Of a DNA stretch of 64,000 bases, positions 43,595-52,963 are shown in pieces. The stretch lies in the NCBI RefSeq assembly GCF_000368045.1, contig NZ_KB849230.1, positions 1 through 64,000 of the forward strand, given 5' to 3'. A program made the translations under genes and the position numbers. The stretch comes from Acinetobacter johnsonii CIP 64.6 (lineage in GTDB: Bacteria; Pseudomonadota; Gammaproteobacteria; Pseudomonadales; Moraxellaceae). The notes beneath the pieces are model-generated. The model did no database searches and had not been told where the DNA came from. It worked only from the letters and a program-made list of their open reading frames with translations. Position 1 is the first letter of the stretch. Every line of letters starts with the position of its first letter.

Positions 43595-44767
43595 ATGCAA
43601 TCAGGCGCAATTCGCCCGTTACACAATATGCTGCCGCGTAACTTATTTAATGCTGAACATGAAGCATTTCGAGAAACTGTGCGAAAGTTTTACGCCAAAG
43701 AAGTCGTTCCGAATATTGAAAAATATGAACAACAACAACATGTCGATCGTGAACTATGGAATAAAGCAGGTGCCATGGGACTACTGTGTGCCACTATGCC
43801 TGAGGCTTATGGTGGCTCGGGTGTAGACCGCTTGTACAGTATGATTTTGATTGAGGAACAAGCCTATGCCATGGATTCCTCGACAGGGTTTTCACTACAC
43901 TCTGACATTGTCGCGAACTATATCAATAACTTTGGTAGTGAAGCACAAAAACACTATTGGTTAACGCGGATGGCTTCGGGTGAAACCGTAACAGCAATTG
44001 CTATGACTGAACCTGGCACAGGCTCAGACTTGCAAGCGGTACGAACAACAGCTGTTTTAGACGGGGATGACTATATTATCAATGGCTCCAAAATCTTCAT
44101 TACCAACGGCTATCTCTGCGATATGGCGATTGTGGTCTGCAAGACAGGCGACAGTGAAAAAGGTTCAGCCAATCTCTCATTAATCATCGTTGAAGCTAAT
44201 CGTGCAGGATTCAGTAAAGGTAAACCCCTCAATAAAATTGGAATGAAAGGACAAGACACCTGCGAATTGTTTTTTGATCATGTGCGCGTGCCTAAAGAAA
44301 ACTTGCTCGGGATGGAAGGCATGGGCTTTATCATGCTGATGAAAGAACTGGCTTGGGAGCGCATGTTGGTGGCCATTATCTGCCAAGCGGGGGCAGAAGC
44401 AGCACTGGCGCATACCGTTCAGTACACCAAAGAGCGTAAAGCCTTTGGAAAAGCGATTTCAAGCTTTCAAAATACCCGCTTTAAACTGGCGGAGTTACGT
44501 ACAGAAATCGATTTTTGCCGCGCTTACCTCGACCGTTGTATGCAATTGCAACTGGAAGAGAGTCTCGGCATTGATGCCGCAGCGGCTGCCAAATATAAAA
44601 TTTCCGAGATGTTTTCTAAAGTTGTCGATGAATGTCTACAACTGCATGGCGGCTATGGCTATATGCTGGAATACCCGATTGCACGGGCTTATCTAGATAA
44701 TCGTGCCAATCGCATTTATGCAGGAACCAATGAAATTATGAAAGAGTTAATTTCCCGTTCACTCTAA
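43595..44767 (+). CDS. Acyl-CoA dehydrogenase
   Basis: This 390-residue flavoenzyme introduces the first double bond in acyl-CoA beta-oxidation, passing electrons to ETF. Signatures are IAMTEPGTGSDLQAVRTTA (FAD/substrate region), YTKERKAFGKAI, and the C-terminal LQLHGGYGYMLEYPIAR with IYAGTNEIMKELI. The last motif lacks the Glu of medium-chain enzymes (Ala there). As in long-chain and isovaleryl-CoA types, the base is probably Glu255 in ELAWERM. The substrate chain length is not certain. It has AGGATG upstream and a terminator downstream. Confidence 0.92.
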   Translation: MQSGAIRPLHNMLPRNLFNAEHEAFRETVRKFYAKEVVPNIEKYEQQQHVDRELWNKAGAMGLLCATMPEAYGGSGVDRLYSMILIEEQAYAMDSSTGFSLHSDIVANYINNFGSEAQKHYWLTRMASGETVTAIAMTEPGTGSDLQAVRTTAVLDGDDYIINGSKIFITNGYLCDMAIVVCKTGDSEKGSANLSLIIVEANRAGFSKGKPLNKIGMKGQDTCELFFDHVRVPKENLLGMEGMGFIMLMKELAWERMLVAIICQAGAEAALAHTVQYTKERKAFGKAISSFQNTRFKLAELRTEIDFCRAYLDRCMQLQLEESLGIDAAAAAKYKISEMFSKVVDECLQLHGGYGYMLEYPIARAYLDNRANRIYAGTNEIMKELISRSL

Positions 44768-44771
44768 GATC

Positions 44772-44798
44772 AAAAAGCCCCTCTTTCGATGGGCTTTT
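44772..44798. terminator. Bidirectional terminator
   Basis: AAAGCCC and GGGCTTT pair around a ~10-nt loop, between the acyl-CoA dehydrogenase (plus) and the alpha/beta hydrolase (minus). Confidence 0.75.
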
Positions 44799-44802
44799 AC
44801 TT

Positions 44803-45594
44803 TTAACAATGTACTTGATGAAACTCCGCAATCAAGGCAACCACCAACTCTGGCTGCTCTTTATGTGGCATATGATGTAGACCTTCTAAAATGTGCAGCT
44901 CAGCCTGTCCAGACACCCCTTCAAAAATCTGCTGAGGTTGTCCAGTACTGCCATATTCATCCAGTTCACCATGAATAATCAACGTTGGACAACACACACC
45001 ATCAATCACTCTGGCCAAATTCCAATCTTGAAAAGCGGGCGATAGCCATGTTTCAGTCCATGCATCAAGCACCCACTGCGCCTTTTCTGGGTGATACCTC
45101 TCCAAACGCTCCATTTGTCCCGCTTGTTGAAAGCCAATTTTTGCTTCACTTATCCCCTTCAGTGTCAGTGCTTCAACCGCATACTGTGCAGAGATTGAAA
45201 TTAATCCTTGGCAACGCTCTGGATAAGCCGCAGCAATCGCAACAGACATCCCCCCACCCACGCTATGCCCTAGAATGACAAAGTGCTGTATCGAAAAATA
45301 ATCCAATACAGCTTTAAAGGTCTGTTCTGCTTCAGTGATGACAAAACTATGTGCCAAGGGCTGTGTACTCGCATCAGATAAACCAAAACCCAATCGATCA
45401 TAGGCATAGACCACTCGCGCAGTCGCTTGTGCCAGTTGGGCAGGAAAATCTCGCCACAAAGCCACACAACCTAATGAATCGTGCATTAAAATAATCGGAG
45501 CTACAGCGTGATCTGCTGCATCAGTGTGCCATTTTTTAGCATGAATCATGTTTGACGCAGATGGGACTTGGTAACTTTGTTCTAAGATATTCAA
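44803..45594 (-). CDS. Alpha/beta-fold hydrolase
   Basis: The 263-residue protein has an alpha/beta-hydrolase core with nucleophile Ser111 in GHSVGGG, the oxyanion HDS turn near residue 39, a likely acid Asp in IHGELDEYG, and catalytic His in EGLHHMPHKE. It is probably a cytoplasmic esterase or C-C hydrolase; substrate unknown. It is convergent with the acyl-CoA dehydrogenase and separated from almA by ~140 bp including the almA terminator. Confidence 0.9.
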   Translation of the reverse strand: MNILEQSYQVPSASNMIHAKKWHTDAADHAVAPIILMHDSLGCVALWRDFPAQLAQATARVVYAYDRLGFGLSDASTQPLAHSFVITEAEQTFKAVLDYFSIQHFVILGHSVGGGMSVAIAAAYPERCQGLISISAQYAVEALTLKGISEAKIGFQQAGQMERLERYHPEKAQWVLDAWTETWLSPAFQDWNLARVIDGVCCPTLIIHGELDEYGSTGQPQQIFEGVSGQAELHILEGLHHMPHKEQPELVVALIAEFHQVHC

Positions 45595-45690
45595 AATATT
45601 CCCTATTCTTTATCTTTTAAGTTTTTAAAATCATCCACCAGTCCTACAGTTTAAGAAAGTAAAAACAGAACACCCTAAAGTCATTTCCAT

Positions 45691-45717
45691 AAAAAAGGAG
45701 CGTTACGCTCCTTTTAA
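45691..45717 (-). terminator. Terminator of the almA-like gene
   Basis: AAAAGGAGCG and CGCTCCTTTT pair around TTA with flanking A/T tracts, 16 bp past the stop. Confidence 0.85.
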
Positions 45718-45732
45718 AATCAGCTACTCAGC

Positions 45733-47223
45733 CTAAGACACCAATTTAGGTTTCTGATTCAATGCTGCATCACGTTTAGCAAATTTCAGTACTCCATCCT
45801 CAAAAGAAGCACTTTTCAATGTCTTACGATCCGCAAGATAATTATTGCTGACTTTCCATGGCGCATGTTTACCCTGTTTTGGCATCACATTGGCAGCACG
45901 TGCAATATAACCCGAGCTTAAACTGCCCATGACCGTATCATCCATCAGCTCTGTCGCGTCACCTTGCGGGATCACTTCAGCCCACTGCTTTTGATCCATA
46001 TAGTTGAGTAAGCGGCAAATATATTCAGCTGCAATATCCACTTTCAAGGTCCATGACGCATTAATATAACCAATAATCATCGCCATATTCGGTACATCAC
46101 TGACCATCACGCCCTGATATAACATATGTTTAGAGGTATCTAACGATTTACCGTCAATGGTCGCTTGTATACCACCCAAGATTTGAATTTCTAGACCAGT
46201 GGCTGAGACGACAATATCGGCCTCTAAATGCTTACCAGACTTTAATTGGAGACCCGTTTCAGTAAAGCGCTCAATCTGATCTGTCTCAACACTGGCTTGG
46301 CCTGAACGAAGAATTTTAAATAAATCACCGTCTGGCACCACACATAAACGTTGGTCCCAAGGATTATATTCAGGGGTGAAGTGTTTCATGTCCACTTTAC
46401 CTTTGAGCTGCATTTTAATCGACTGGAGCAGCAGTCGGCGTAACAATTTCGGTTGTTTCTGCGCGAGTGCGTAAATCCCGCGTTGCATTCCAATATTACG
46501 TGCACGAGTCAATTTATACGCCACATCTTCCGGCAACACTTTACGCATTTTGTCATATACAAAATCGATCGATGGCACTGAAGCAATATAGGTTGGAGAG
46601 CGTTGTAACATGGTGACATGCGCCGCCCCACCTTTGGCCATCGCAGGCACCAATGTAATCGCAGTCGCACCACTACCAATAATGACGACTTTTTTACCTG
46701 TATAATCTAATTTTTCAGGCCAAAACTGTGGATTTACAAACTCGCCTTTAAATACTTCTTTATTTGGGAAATCAGGTTGGTAGCCTTTGTCGTAGTTATA
46801 GTAGCCTGTACAGCCAAACACAAAATTTGCAATCCAGTTTTCTTTTTTGCCTTTTGCATTCTCAATCACTACCTGCCACTTTTTCTGAGCAGAATCATAA
46901 TTGGCGCTGAGTACGCGATGCTTAAAATGAATTTTTTCTTTGAGTTTCTGTTCATCAATGACTTCCGCCAAATAGCCCTTAATCGAAGAACCATCTGCCA
47001 AAACGCTGGCTTGTTGCCACGGTTTAAAATTAAAACCAAAGGTCGACATATCTGAATCAGAACGAATACCTGGGTATTTAAACAAATCCCATGTTCCACC
47101 AAAGCTGTCACGACGTTCAATAATTTCAAACGAACGTTGTGGGCAATGCTTGGTTAAATGTGCCGCAAGGCCAATGCCTGAAATACCAGCACCTACAATG
47201 AGCAGATCGACGTGCTTATCCAT
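45733..47223 (-). CDS. almA: AlmA-type flavin monooxygenase (long-chain alkane oxidation)
   Basis: This 496-residue FAD/NADPH monooxygenase is close to Acinetobacter AlmA, which hydroxylates long-chain n-alkanes. Dinucleotide motifs are GAGISG (residues 11-16) and GSGATA (183-188), with FGGTWDLFKYPGIRSDSDMS after the first. The Baeyer-Villiger fingerprint FxGxxxHxxxWP is present as FKGEFVNPQFWP (158-169), but its His is Asn164. It has its own terminator and ~190 bp of upstream DNA for a promoter. Substrate is inferred from homology only. Confidence 0.88.
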   Translation of the reverse strand: MDKHVDLLIVGAGISGIGLAAHLTKHCPQRSFEIIERRDSFGGTWDLFKYPGIRSDSDMSTFGFNFKPWQQASVLADGSSIKGYLAEVIDEQKLKEKIHFKHRVLSANYDSAQKKWQVVIENAKGKKENWIANFVFGCTGYYNYDKGYQPDFPNKEVFKGEFVNPQFWPEKLDYTGKKVVIIGSGATAITLVPAMAKGGAAHVTMLQRSPTYIASVPSIDFVYDKMRKVLPEDVAYKLTRARNIGMQRGIYALAQKQPKLLRRLLLQSIKMQLKGKVDMKHFTPEYNPWDQRLCVVPDGDLFKILRSGQASVETDQIERFTETGLQLKSGKHLEADIVVSATGLEIQILGGIQATIDGKSLDTSKHMLYQGVMVSDVPNMAMIIGYINASWTLKVDIAAEYICRLLNYMDQKQWAEVIPQGDATELMDDTVMGSLSSGYIARAANVMPKQGKHAPWKVSNNYLADRKTLKSASFEDGVLKFAKRDAALNQKPKLVS

Positions 47224-47360
47224 GTTGTTTTTATCCTGTCTTATATTCTGTTCTTATTAAACCATAAAACTGACAATACACAATGTCAAGTTTAAGCAGA
47301 TCTTTCGTAAAATATGTCACTACAGGCCAAAATACAAAGATTGTCGAACAAAAACCCATA

Positions 47361-47391
47361 AAAAAAGACCAGTGAAACACTGGTCTTTTTC
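47361..47391 (-). terminator. Terminator of the ribosomal superoperon
   Basis: AAAGACCAGTG and CACTGGTCTTT form a long stem with an AAA loop and T tract, 28 bp past rplQ. Confidence 0.88.
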
Positions 47392-47418
47392 TAAGAACAA
47401 CTGAACAGTTCTACGAAA

Positions 47419-47784
47419 TTATTTAACTTCGCGATCTACTAGTTCAACGTAAGCCATCGGCGCAGCATCACCTGCACGGAAGCCCGCTTTAAGAACACGT
47501 AGATAACCGCCGTTACGTTCTTTGTAACGAGGGCCAAGAACGGTAAATAATTTACCAACAGTTGCTGCTGAACGAGTACGAGCAAACGCTAAGCGACGGT
47601 TTGCAACAGTATCGTTTTTAGCTAAAGTGATTAAAGGCTCAGCTACACGACGTAACTCTTTTGCTTTAGGCACAGTTGTTTTGATCAACTCGTGCTCAAA
47701 CAAAGAGTTAGCCATGTTTTGAAACATCGCTTTACGATGGCTGCTTGTACGGCCTAATTTCACACCACTATTACGATGACGCAT
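47419..47784 (-). CDS. rplQ: 50S ribosomal protein L17
   Basis: This 121-residue L17 binds 23S rRNA near the peptide exit tunnel. It starts MRHRNSGVKLGRTSSHRKAM, the family signature. It is the last gene of the alpha operon, 18 bp after rpoA, and is followed by a strong terminator. Confidence 0.98.
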   Translation of the reverse strand: MRHRNSGVKLGRTSSHRKAMFQNMANSLFEHELIKTTVPKAKELRRVAEPLITLAKNDTVANRRLAFARTRSAATVGKLFTVLGPRYKERNGGYLRVLKAGFRAGDAAPMAYVELVDREVK

Positions 47785-47802
47785 GGTGATAGTCCTACTT
47801 AA

Positions 47803-48810
47803 TTAACGGCTACGATAGGCGAAACGATCGTCCATACGGAGACTAGCTGGTGGCCAGTTCTCTAAACGCATGCCGAGTTGTAAGCCTTTTGAAGCCAGAA
47901 CATCTTTGATCTCAGTAAGCGATTTTTTACCAAGGTTAGGAGTTTTGAGTAACTCAACCTCAGTGCGCTGTACAAGATCACCAATGTAGTAAATGTTTTC
48001 TGCTTTCAAACAGTTAGCAGAACGAACAGTAAGCTCTAGATCATCTACTGGACGAAGCAAAATCGGATCAACTTCTTCACGAGGTTCTTGAGCAACAGGA
48101 GCTTGATCTTTCTGAAGGTCAACAAAAATTGCAATTTGTTGTTGCAAGATTGTTGCCGCTTTGCGGATCGCTTCTTCAGGATCAACTGTACCGTTGGTCT
48201 CAAGATCAATGACCAATTTATCAAGGTCTGTACGTTGTTCTACACGAGCGTTTTCCACTGTGTAAGACACACGTTTGATTGGGCTATAAGAAGCATCTAA
48301 CTGTAAGCGACCTACAGGGCGAGTTTCGCCTTCTGGGAAACGCGAGTCAGAAGTTTCATAACCACGACCTTGAGAAACTTTCAAGCGCATTTTTAATGAG
48401 CCTGAAGCACTTAAAGTACCGATCAAATGTTCAGGGTTAACCACTTCAACATTATGAGGTAAACGAAGGTCAGCGGCAGTTACGTCGCCAGGACCTTGTT
48501 TCTCTAATGTCAAATAAGCTTCATTTTGATCGAACAGCTTAATAGACAATCCTTTTAGGTTCAGCAAGAGCTCGACGATGTCCTGCTGCAAGCCTTCCAA
48601 AGTACTGTACTCGTGCTCGACACCTTCAATCTCAACTTCAACCACAGCAGCGCCAGGTAAAGAAGAAAGAAGGATGCGACGTAAAGCATTGCCCAGAGTA
48701 TGACCAAAGCCACGCTCTAAGGGTTCTAGAATAACTTTTGCCGAGGTCCCGCTAACCGCTTCGACCTTGATCGCTTGCGGAGTTAGAAACTCATTTGCAG
48801 TACGCGTCAT
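47803..48810 (-). CDS. rpoA: RNA polymerase subunit alpha
   Basis: The 335-residue subunit dimerises to start polymerase assembly. The N-terminal domain (to ~235) contains GFGHTLGNALRRILLSSLPG; the C-terminal DNA-binding domain (from ~250) has LTVRSANCLKAENIYYIGDL and TPNLGKKSLTEIKDVLA for UP elements and activators. It lies between rpsD (16 bp) and rplQ (18 bp) in the alpha operon. Confidence 0.98.
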   Translation of the reverse strand: MTRTANEFLTPQAIKVEAVSGTSAKVILEPLERGFGHTLGNALRRILLSSLPGAAVVEVEIEGVEHEYSTLEGLQQDIVELLLNLKGLSIKLFDQNEAYLTLEKQGPGDVTAADLRLPHNVEVVNPEHLIGTLSASGSLKMRLKVSQGRGYETSDSRFPEGETRPVGRLQLDASYSPIKRVSYTVENARVEQRTDLDKLVIDLETNGTVDPEEAIRKAATILQQQIAIFVDLQKDQAPVAQEPREEVDPILLRPVDDLELTVRSANCLKAENIYYIGDLVQRTEVELLKTPNLGKKSLTEIKDVLASKGLQLGMRLENWPPASLRMDDRFAYRSR

Positions 48811-48826
48811 ATTGCTACCTCAAGGA

Positions 48827-49453
48827 TTATTTAGAATACAATTCTACAATCAAGCTTTCGTTGATTTCAGCAGGTAAATCTGAACGATCTGGTGCAGCTT
48901 TAAACGTACCTTCCAACTTAGAATGGTCAATTTCCATCCAAGAAGGAATACCACGTTGTGCAGCTAATTCAACTGCGTTTTTGATACGCAATTGTTGTTT
49001 AGCACCTTCATGCACAGCAATTACATCACCAGCTTTAACTTGGATAGACGCGATGTTAACACGACGGCCATTCAAAGTGATCGAGCGGTGAGATACAAGC
49101 TGACGAGCTTCTGCACGTGTAGAACCAAAACCCATGCGATAAACGACGTTATCAAGACGGCTTTCAAGCAGTTTCAACAAGTTTTCACCAGTTGCGCCTT
49201 TCACACGAGCAGCTTCTTTATAGTAATTACTAAATTGACGCTCTAAAACACCGTACATACGACGTACTTTTTGTTTTTCACGTAATTGTAGTGAGTACTC
49301 AGATTGTTTGCCACCACGCGCTCCGCCATGTTGGCCAGGAGCTTTAGCAGCTTTTTTAGTTTTGACGTCAAATGGTTTAACGCCAGATTTTAATTGCAGG
49401 TCTGTCCCTTCGCGGCGAGAGAGTTTGCATTTTGGACCAATATAACGAGCCAT
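48827..49453 (-). CDS. rpsD: 30S ribosomal protein S4
   Basis: This 208-residue primary 16S binder is, in E. coli, the translational repressor of the alpha operon. MARYIGPKCKLSRREGTDL and the S4 domain with RLDNVVYRMGFGSTRAEARQ are typical. It lies 12 bp after rpsK. Confidence 0.98.
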   Translation of the reverse strand: MARYIGPKCKLSRREGTDLQLKSGVKPFDVKTKKAAKAPGQHGGARGGKQSEYSLQLREKQKVRRMYGVLERQFSNYYKEAARVKGATGENLLKLLESRLDNVVYRMGFGSTRAEARQLVSHRSITLNGRRVNIASIQVKAGDVIAVHEGAKQQLRIKNAVELAAQRGIPSWMEIDHSKLEGTFKAAPDRSDLPAEINESLIVELYSK

Positions 49454-49465
49454 GAATGTTTCTCC

Positions 49466-49852
49466 TTACACGCGACGTTTTTTAGGTGGACGGCAACCGT
49501 TGTGCGGGATTGGCGTCACATCGGTAATGCTGTTAATTTTATAACCCACTGCACCTAAAGCACGAACCGCAGATTCACGACCAGGACCAGGACCTTTTAC
49601 AAGGACGTCCAAGTTTTTCAAACCGTAGTCTAAAGCAGCTTTACCAGCAACTTCAGCAGCTACCTGAGCAGCAAACGGAGTTGATTTACGTGATCCACGG
49701 AAGCCTTGTCCACCAGAGGTAGCCCAAGCCAGTGCATTACCTTGACGATCGGTAATAGTCACAATGGTGTTATTAAAAGAAGCGTGAATGTGTGCAACAC
49801 CTTCAGAGACGGTACGAGTGACCTTCTTGCGTGTGCGAGTATCTTTAGCCAT
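49466..49852 (-). CDS. rpsK: 30S ribosomal protein S11
   Basis: The 128-residue protein of the small-subunit platform contains GVAHIHASFNNTIVTITDRQ and the terminal HNGCRPPKKRRV. It is 19 bp after rpsM in the alpha operon. Confidence 0.98.
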   Translation of the reverse strand: MAKDTRTRKKVTRTVSEGVAHIHASFNNTIVTITDRQGNALAWATSGGQGFRGSRKSTPFAAQVAAEVAGKAALDYGLKNLDVLVKGPGPGRESAVRALGAVGYKINSITDVTPIPHNGCRPPKKRRV

Positions 49853-49871
49853 CTTTTAGCTTCCAGAAATC

Positions 49872-50228
49872 TTATTTCTTAATAGGTTTGCGCGGACCTT
49901 TACGGGTACGTGCGTTAGTTTTGGTGCGTTGTCCACGGACAGGCAAGCTGCGACGATGACGAAGACCGCGGTAGCAGCCTAAATCCATTAAACGTTTAAT
50001 GTTCATGGAAATTTCGCGACGTAAATCACCTTCGGTCGGAACCTTAGCAACTTCTGCACGAATCGCATCAAGCTGAGCGTCATCTAATTCACGGATCTTT
50101 GTAGTCGGCGCGATACCAACAGCAGCCAAGATATTCTTAGCAGTGTGGCGACCTACACCAAAGATGTACGTTAGAGAGATAACAGCATGCTTGTTATCCG
50201 GAATGTTTACACCGGCAATACGAGCCAT
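49872..50228 (-). CDS. rpsM: 30S ribosomal protein S13
   Basis: The 118-residue head protein begins MARIAGVNIPDNKHAVISLT and ends in a basic tail (RTKTNARTRKGPRKPIKK). It is first in the alpha group. A 107-bp gap containing a GC-rich hairpin (50264-50290) separates it from rpmJ. Confidence 0.98.
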   Translation of the reverse strand: MARIAGVNIPDNKHAVISLTYIFGVGRHTAKNILAAVGIAPTTKIRELDDAQLDAIRAEVAKVPTEGDLRREISMNIKRLMDLGCYRGLRHRRSLPVRGQRTKTNARTRKGPRKPIKK

Positions 50229-50263
50229 TCAATTTTCTCCAAAAAGGCAGTTAAGACAATCAA

Positions 50264-50290
50264 CCGCCCCACAAAAATCTTGAGGGGCGG
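50264..50290 (-). promoter_or_regulatory. Leader hairpin upstream of rpsM
   Basis: The complement has CCGCCCC and GGGGCGG arms around a 13-nt loop. No T tract follows. It sits where the alpha-operon S4 control region lies in E. coli; a regulatory role is inferred. Confidence 0.5.
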
Positions 50291-50335
50291 ATAATAACCT
50301 AATTAGCCTACTGAAATCAACAGGTCTTGATCAGA

Positions 50336-50452
50336 TTAACCTTGACGCTGCTTATGACGAGGTTCTGCGCTACAAATTACGCGAATAACCCCATTACGAC
50401 GGATAACTTTACAGCTACCACAAATTTTCTTTACAGAAGCTTGTACTTTCAT
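50336..50452 (-). CDS. rpmJ: 50S ribosomal protein L36
   Basis: The 38-residue protein [20 protein letters not shown]... carries a zinc-ribbon set Cys11, Cys14, Cys27 and His33, the zinc-binding type of L36. It is 19 bp after secY and is short enough to be missed by ORF finders. Confidence 0.97.
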
Positions 50453-50471
50453 GATGAAACCTCAAGTGCGC

Positions 50472-51830
50472 TTATCCCTTAGGATGAGCAGTCGTTTTTC
50501 TCATTAACGTTTGATTATCGTACTGATGCGAGGTGAGATGTGCTTGCAGCTGAGCCATAAAGTCCATCACTACCACCACAACAATAAGCAAAGATGTTCC
50601 ACCTAAAGAGAATGGAATACCAAATGAGCTTTGTAAAATCATCGGCATTAAGCAAATGATGGTGATATAAATCGCGCCAATAAATGTCAAACGGTTAAGA
50701 ATATGATCTAAGTAACGAGCAGTTTGCTCACCTGGACGAATACCAGGTACATAAGCCCCGCTGCGTTTCAAGTTTTCCGATACTTCTTTCGGGCTAAATA
50801 CAAGCGCTGTATAAAAGTAACAGAAAAAGATAATTAACGCACCAAAGAGCACCAAATACAACGGCTGACCAGGCGAAAGCACCAATGCCAAATCTTGCAA
50901 ACTACGTTTGATAATACCCGCATTCGGATCTGCACTACCCACCCATTGCCCTAAGCTCGCTGGGAACAAAAGCAATGAACTTGCGAAAATCGCTGGGATC
51001 ACACCCGCCATATTAATTTTTAATGGCAAATGCGACTGTTGTGCAGTAAATACACGACGTCCTTGTTGTTTTTGAGCATAGTTTACTGGAATACGACGTT
51101 GCGCTTTCTCAATAAACACAATTGCAGCTAATACAGCCAGTGACAACACGCCAAAAATTACCAAGCCGATTAGACTGGTTTGACCATTATCTACTGATGA
51201 TATTGATTGCAGAATTAAATTCGGCAAACCTGCAACGATACCAGCGAAGATGATCATGGAAATACCATTGCCCACCCCACGTTCGGTAATTTGCTCACCT
51301 AACCACATCAAGAACATTGTACCTGCAACCAAAGAGGTTACAGCTGGTACGTAGAAAGCCAGACCTGCAGTTAAGGTAATCCCTTGACTGATCAGACCAG
51401 CACACATCCCAATTGCCTGCACGAGTGCAAGGAACAATGTACCCTGTCGCGTATATTGATTAATCTTACGCTTGCCTTGTTCGCCTTCTTTCTTTAAAGC
51501 TTCCAGCGAAGGAATAACTGTAGACATTAACTGCACGATAATCGATGCAGAAATGTACGGCATAATCCCAAGAGCAAGAATGGACATACGCTCTAATGCA
51601 CCACCTGAAAACATGTTAAACAAACCAAGGATCGTGCCTTGGTTTGCATTAAAAAGATTTTCAAGTGCGGCATTATTAATGCCTGGTACTGGAATATGTG
51701 CTCCTAGTCGAAAAACCAATAATGCACCGATGAGAAACATCATGCGGCGAATAATTTCACGGTATTTCACATGAAATGGCTGGCCTTTCATCATATTGAC
51801 ATGACCTGAAGAACTAGGAGACATAGACAC
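50472..51830 (-). CDS. secY: Protein translocase subunit SecY
   Basis: This ten-helix channel of the Sec translocon is 452 residues long. Conserved helices include LGAHIPVPGIN (first helix) and GVIPAIFASSLLLFP. The start is probably the GTG at 51830, with GAGGAG nine bases upstream inside the end of rplO; an ATG two codons later (51824) is the alternative. It lies 6 bp after rplO. Confidence 0.97.
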   Translation of the reverse strand: MSMSPSSSGHVNMMKGQPFHVKYREIIRRMMFLIGALLVFRLGAHIPVPGINNAALENLFNANQGTILGLFNMFSGGALERMSILALGIMPYISASIIVQLMSTVIPSLEALKKEGEQGKRKINQYTRQGTLFLALVQAIGMCAGLISQGITLTAGLAFYVPAVTSLVAGTMFLMWLGEQITERGVGNGISMIIFAGIVAGLPNLILQSISSVDNGQTSLIGLVIFGVLSLAVLAAIVFIEKAQRRIPVNYAQKQQGRRVFTAQQSHLPLKINMAGVIPAIFASSLLLFPASLGQWVGSADPNAGIIKRSLQDLALVLSPGQPLYLVLFGALIIFFCYFYTALVFSPKEVSENLKRSGAYVPGIRPGEQTARYLDHILNRLTFIGAIYITIICLMPMILQSSFGIPFSLGGTSLLIVVVVVMDFMAQLQAHLTSHQYDNQTLMRKTTAHPKG

Positions 51831-51836
51831 TAGCGA

Positions 51837-52277
51837 TTACTCCTCGACTTTACCGCCAGCAGCTTCAACAGCAGCTTTAGCGCCTTTAGTCACAGCAACA
51901 CCTTGAACAGTGAATGCACGAGTAATTTCACCAGAAAGTACGATACGAGCACGTAACATATCTTTACGTACAACGTTTGCAGCTTTTAAAGTTTCTAGGC
52001 TAACGATGTCGCCTTCCACTTTAGTAAGCTCAGATAAACGTACTTCAGCAGTTTTCAAAGCGATTTGGCTAGTGAAACCGAATTTAGGTAAACGACGATA
52101 TAACGCAGTTTGACCACCTTCAAAGCCTGGACGAGTACCACCGCTCTTACGTGAATTCTGACCTTTGACACCACGGCCACCAGTCTTACCAACGCCAGAA
52201 CCGATACCACGGCCTAGACGACGATTTTCACGTTTTGCACCTTCAGCAGGTGCAAGCTCATTTAAACGCAGAGTCAT
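51837..52277 (-). CDS. rplO: 50S ribosomal protein L15
   Basis: The 146-residue protein starts with the Gly/Arg-rich extension (RRLGRGIGSGVGKTGGRGVK) that reaches into 23S rRNA, followed by the globular part. It is 3 bp after rpmD. Confidence 0.98.
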   Translation of the reverse strand: MTLRLNELAPAEGAKRENRRLGRGIGSGVGKTGGRGVKGQNSRKSGGTRPGFEGGQTALYRRLPKFGFTSQIALKTAEVRLSELTKVEGDIVSLETLKAANVVRKDMLRARIVLSGEITRAFTVQGVAVTKGAKAAVEAAGGKVEE

Positions 52278-52280
52278 GGC

Positions 52281-52457
52281 TTATTCCTCTACACTAACCA
52301 TATAGTAGACTTGGTTGATCATACCACGGTTAGAAGGCGTATCTTGCACTTCTACAGTATGACCAATACGACGCAGACCTAAACCTTGTAGGCTAAGCTT
52401 GTGATTTTTCAAGCGATGCGCAGAAGATTTAGTCTGGGTAACTTTAATCGTTTTCAT
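52281..52457 (-). CDS. rpmD: 50S ribosomal protein L30
   Basis: The 58-residue protein reads MKTIKVTQTKSSAHRLKNHK and contains LGLRRIGHTVEVQDTPSNRG, the L30 signature. It lies between rpsE (6 bp) and rplO (3 bp). Confidence 0.97.
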   Translation of the reverse strand: MKTIKVTQTKSSAHRLKNHKLSLQGLGLRRIGHTVEVQDTPSNRGMINQVYYMVSVEE

Positions 52458-52463
52458 GATTGA

Positions 52464-52961
52464 TTACCCTTGAATTTGTTCTACTGTAAGACCACGTTTC
52501 GCAGCAACCTTCTCAGGAGAAGTCATATCACGCAGACCGTTAAAAGTCGCGTTTACTACGTTTGCAGCGTTAGTAGAACCATAACATTTTGTTAATACGT
52601 TACGTACGCCTACAGCTTCTAGAACTGCACGCATAGCACCACCAGCGATTACACCAGTACCTTCAGAAGCAGGCTGCATGTAAACACGGCTTGCACCGTG
52701 ACGCGCGTTAATAGGGTGCTGTACAGTACCGTTAACAAGGTCAACAGTAATCATGTTGCGACGAGCAGCTTCAAGTGCTTTAGAAATAGCAGCTGGAACT
52801 TCACGTGCTTTACCACGACCAAAACCTACACGACCATTACCATCACCAACCACAGTCAATGCTGTGAAAGAGAAGATACGACCACCCTTAACAACTTTGG
52901 CTACACGATCAACGGCAACCAGCTTTTCAACAAGACCTTCGTTTTGTTCAACTTTAGCCAT
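52464..52961 (-). CDS. rpsE: 30S ribosomal protein S5
   Basis: The 165-residue protein takes part in translational fidelity. The N-terminal RNA-binding region (VVKGGRIFSFTALTVVGDGN) and the conserved GRGKAREVPAAISKALE are present. It is 2 bp after rplR. Confidence 0.98.
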   Translation of the reverse strand: MAKVEQNEGLVEKLVAVDRVAKVVKGGRIFSFTALTVVGDGNGRVGFGRGKAREVPAAISKALEAARRNMITVDLVNGTVQHPINARHGASRVYMQPASEGTGVIAGGAMRAVLEAVGVRNVLTKCYGSTNAANVVNATFNGLRDMTSPEKVAAKRGLTVEQIQG

Positions 52962-52963
52962 GA

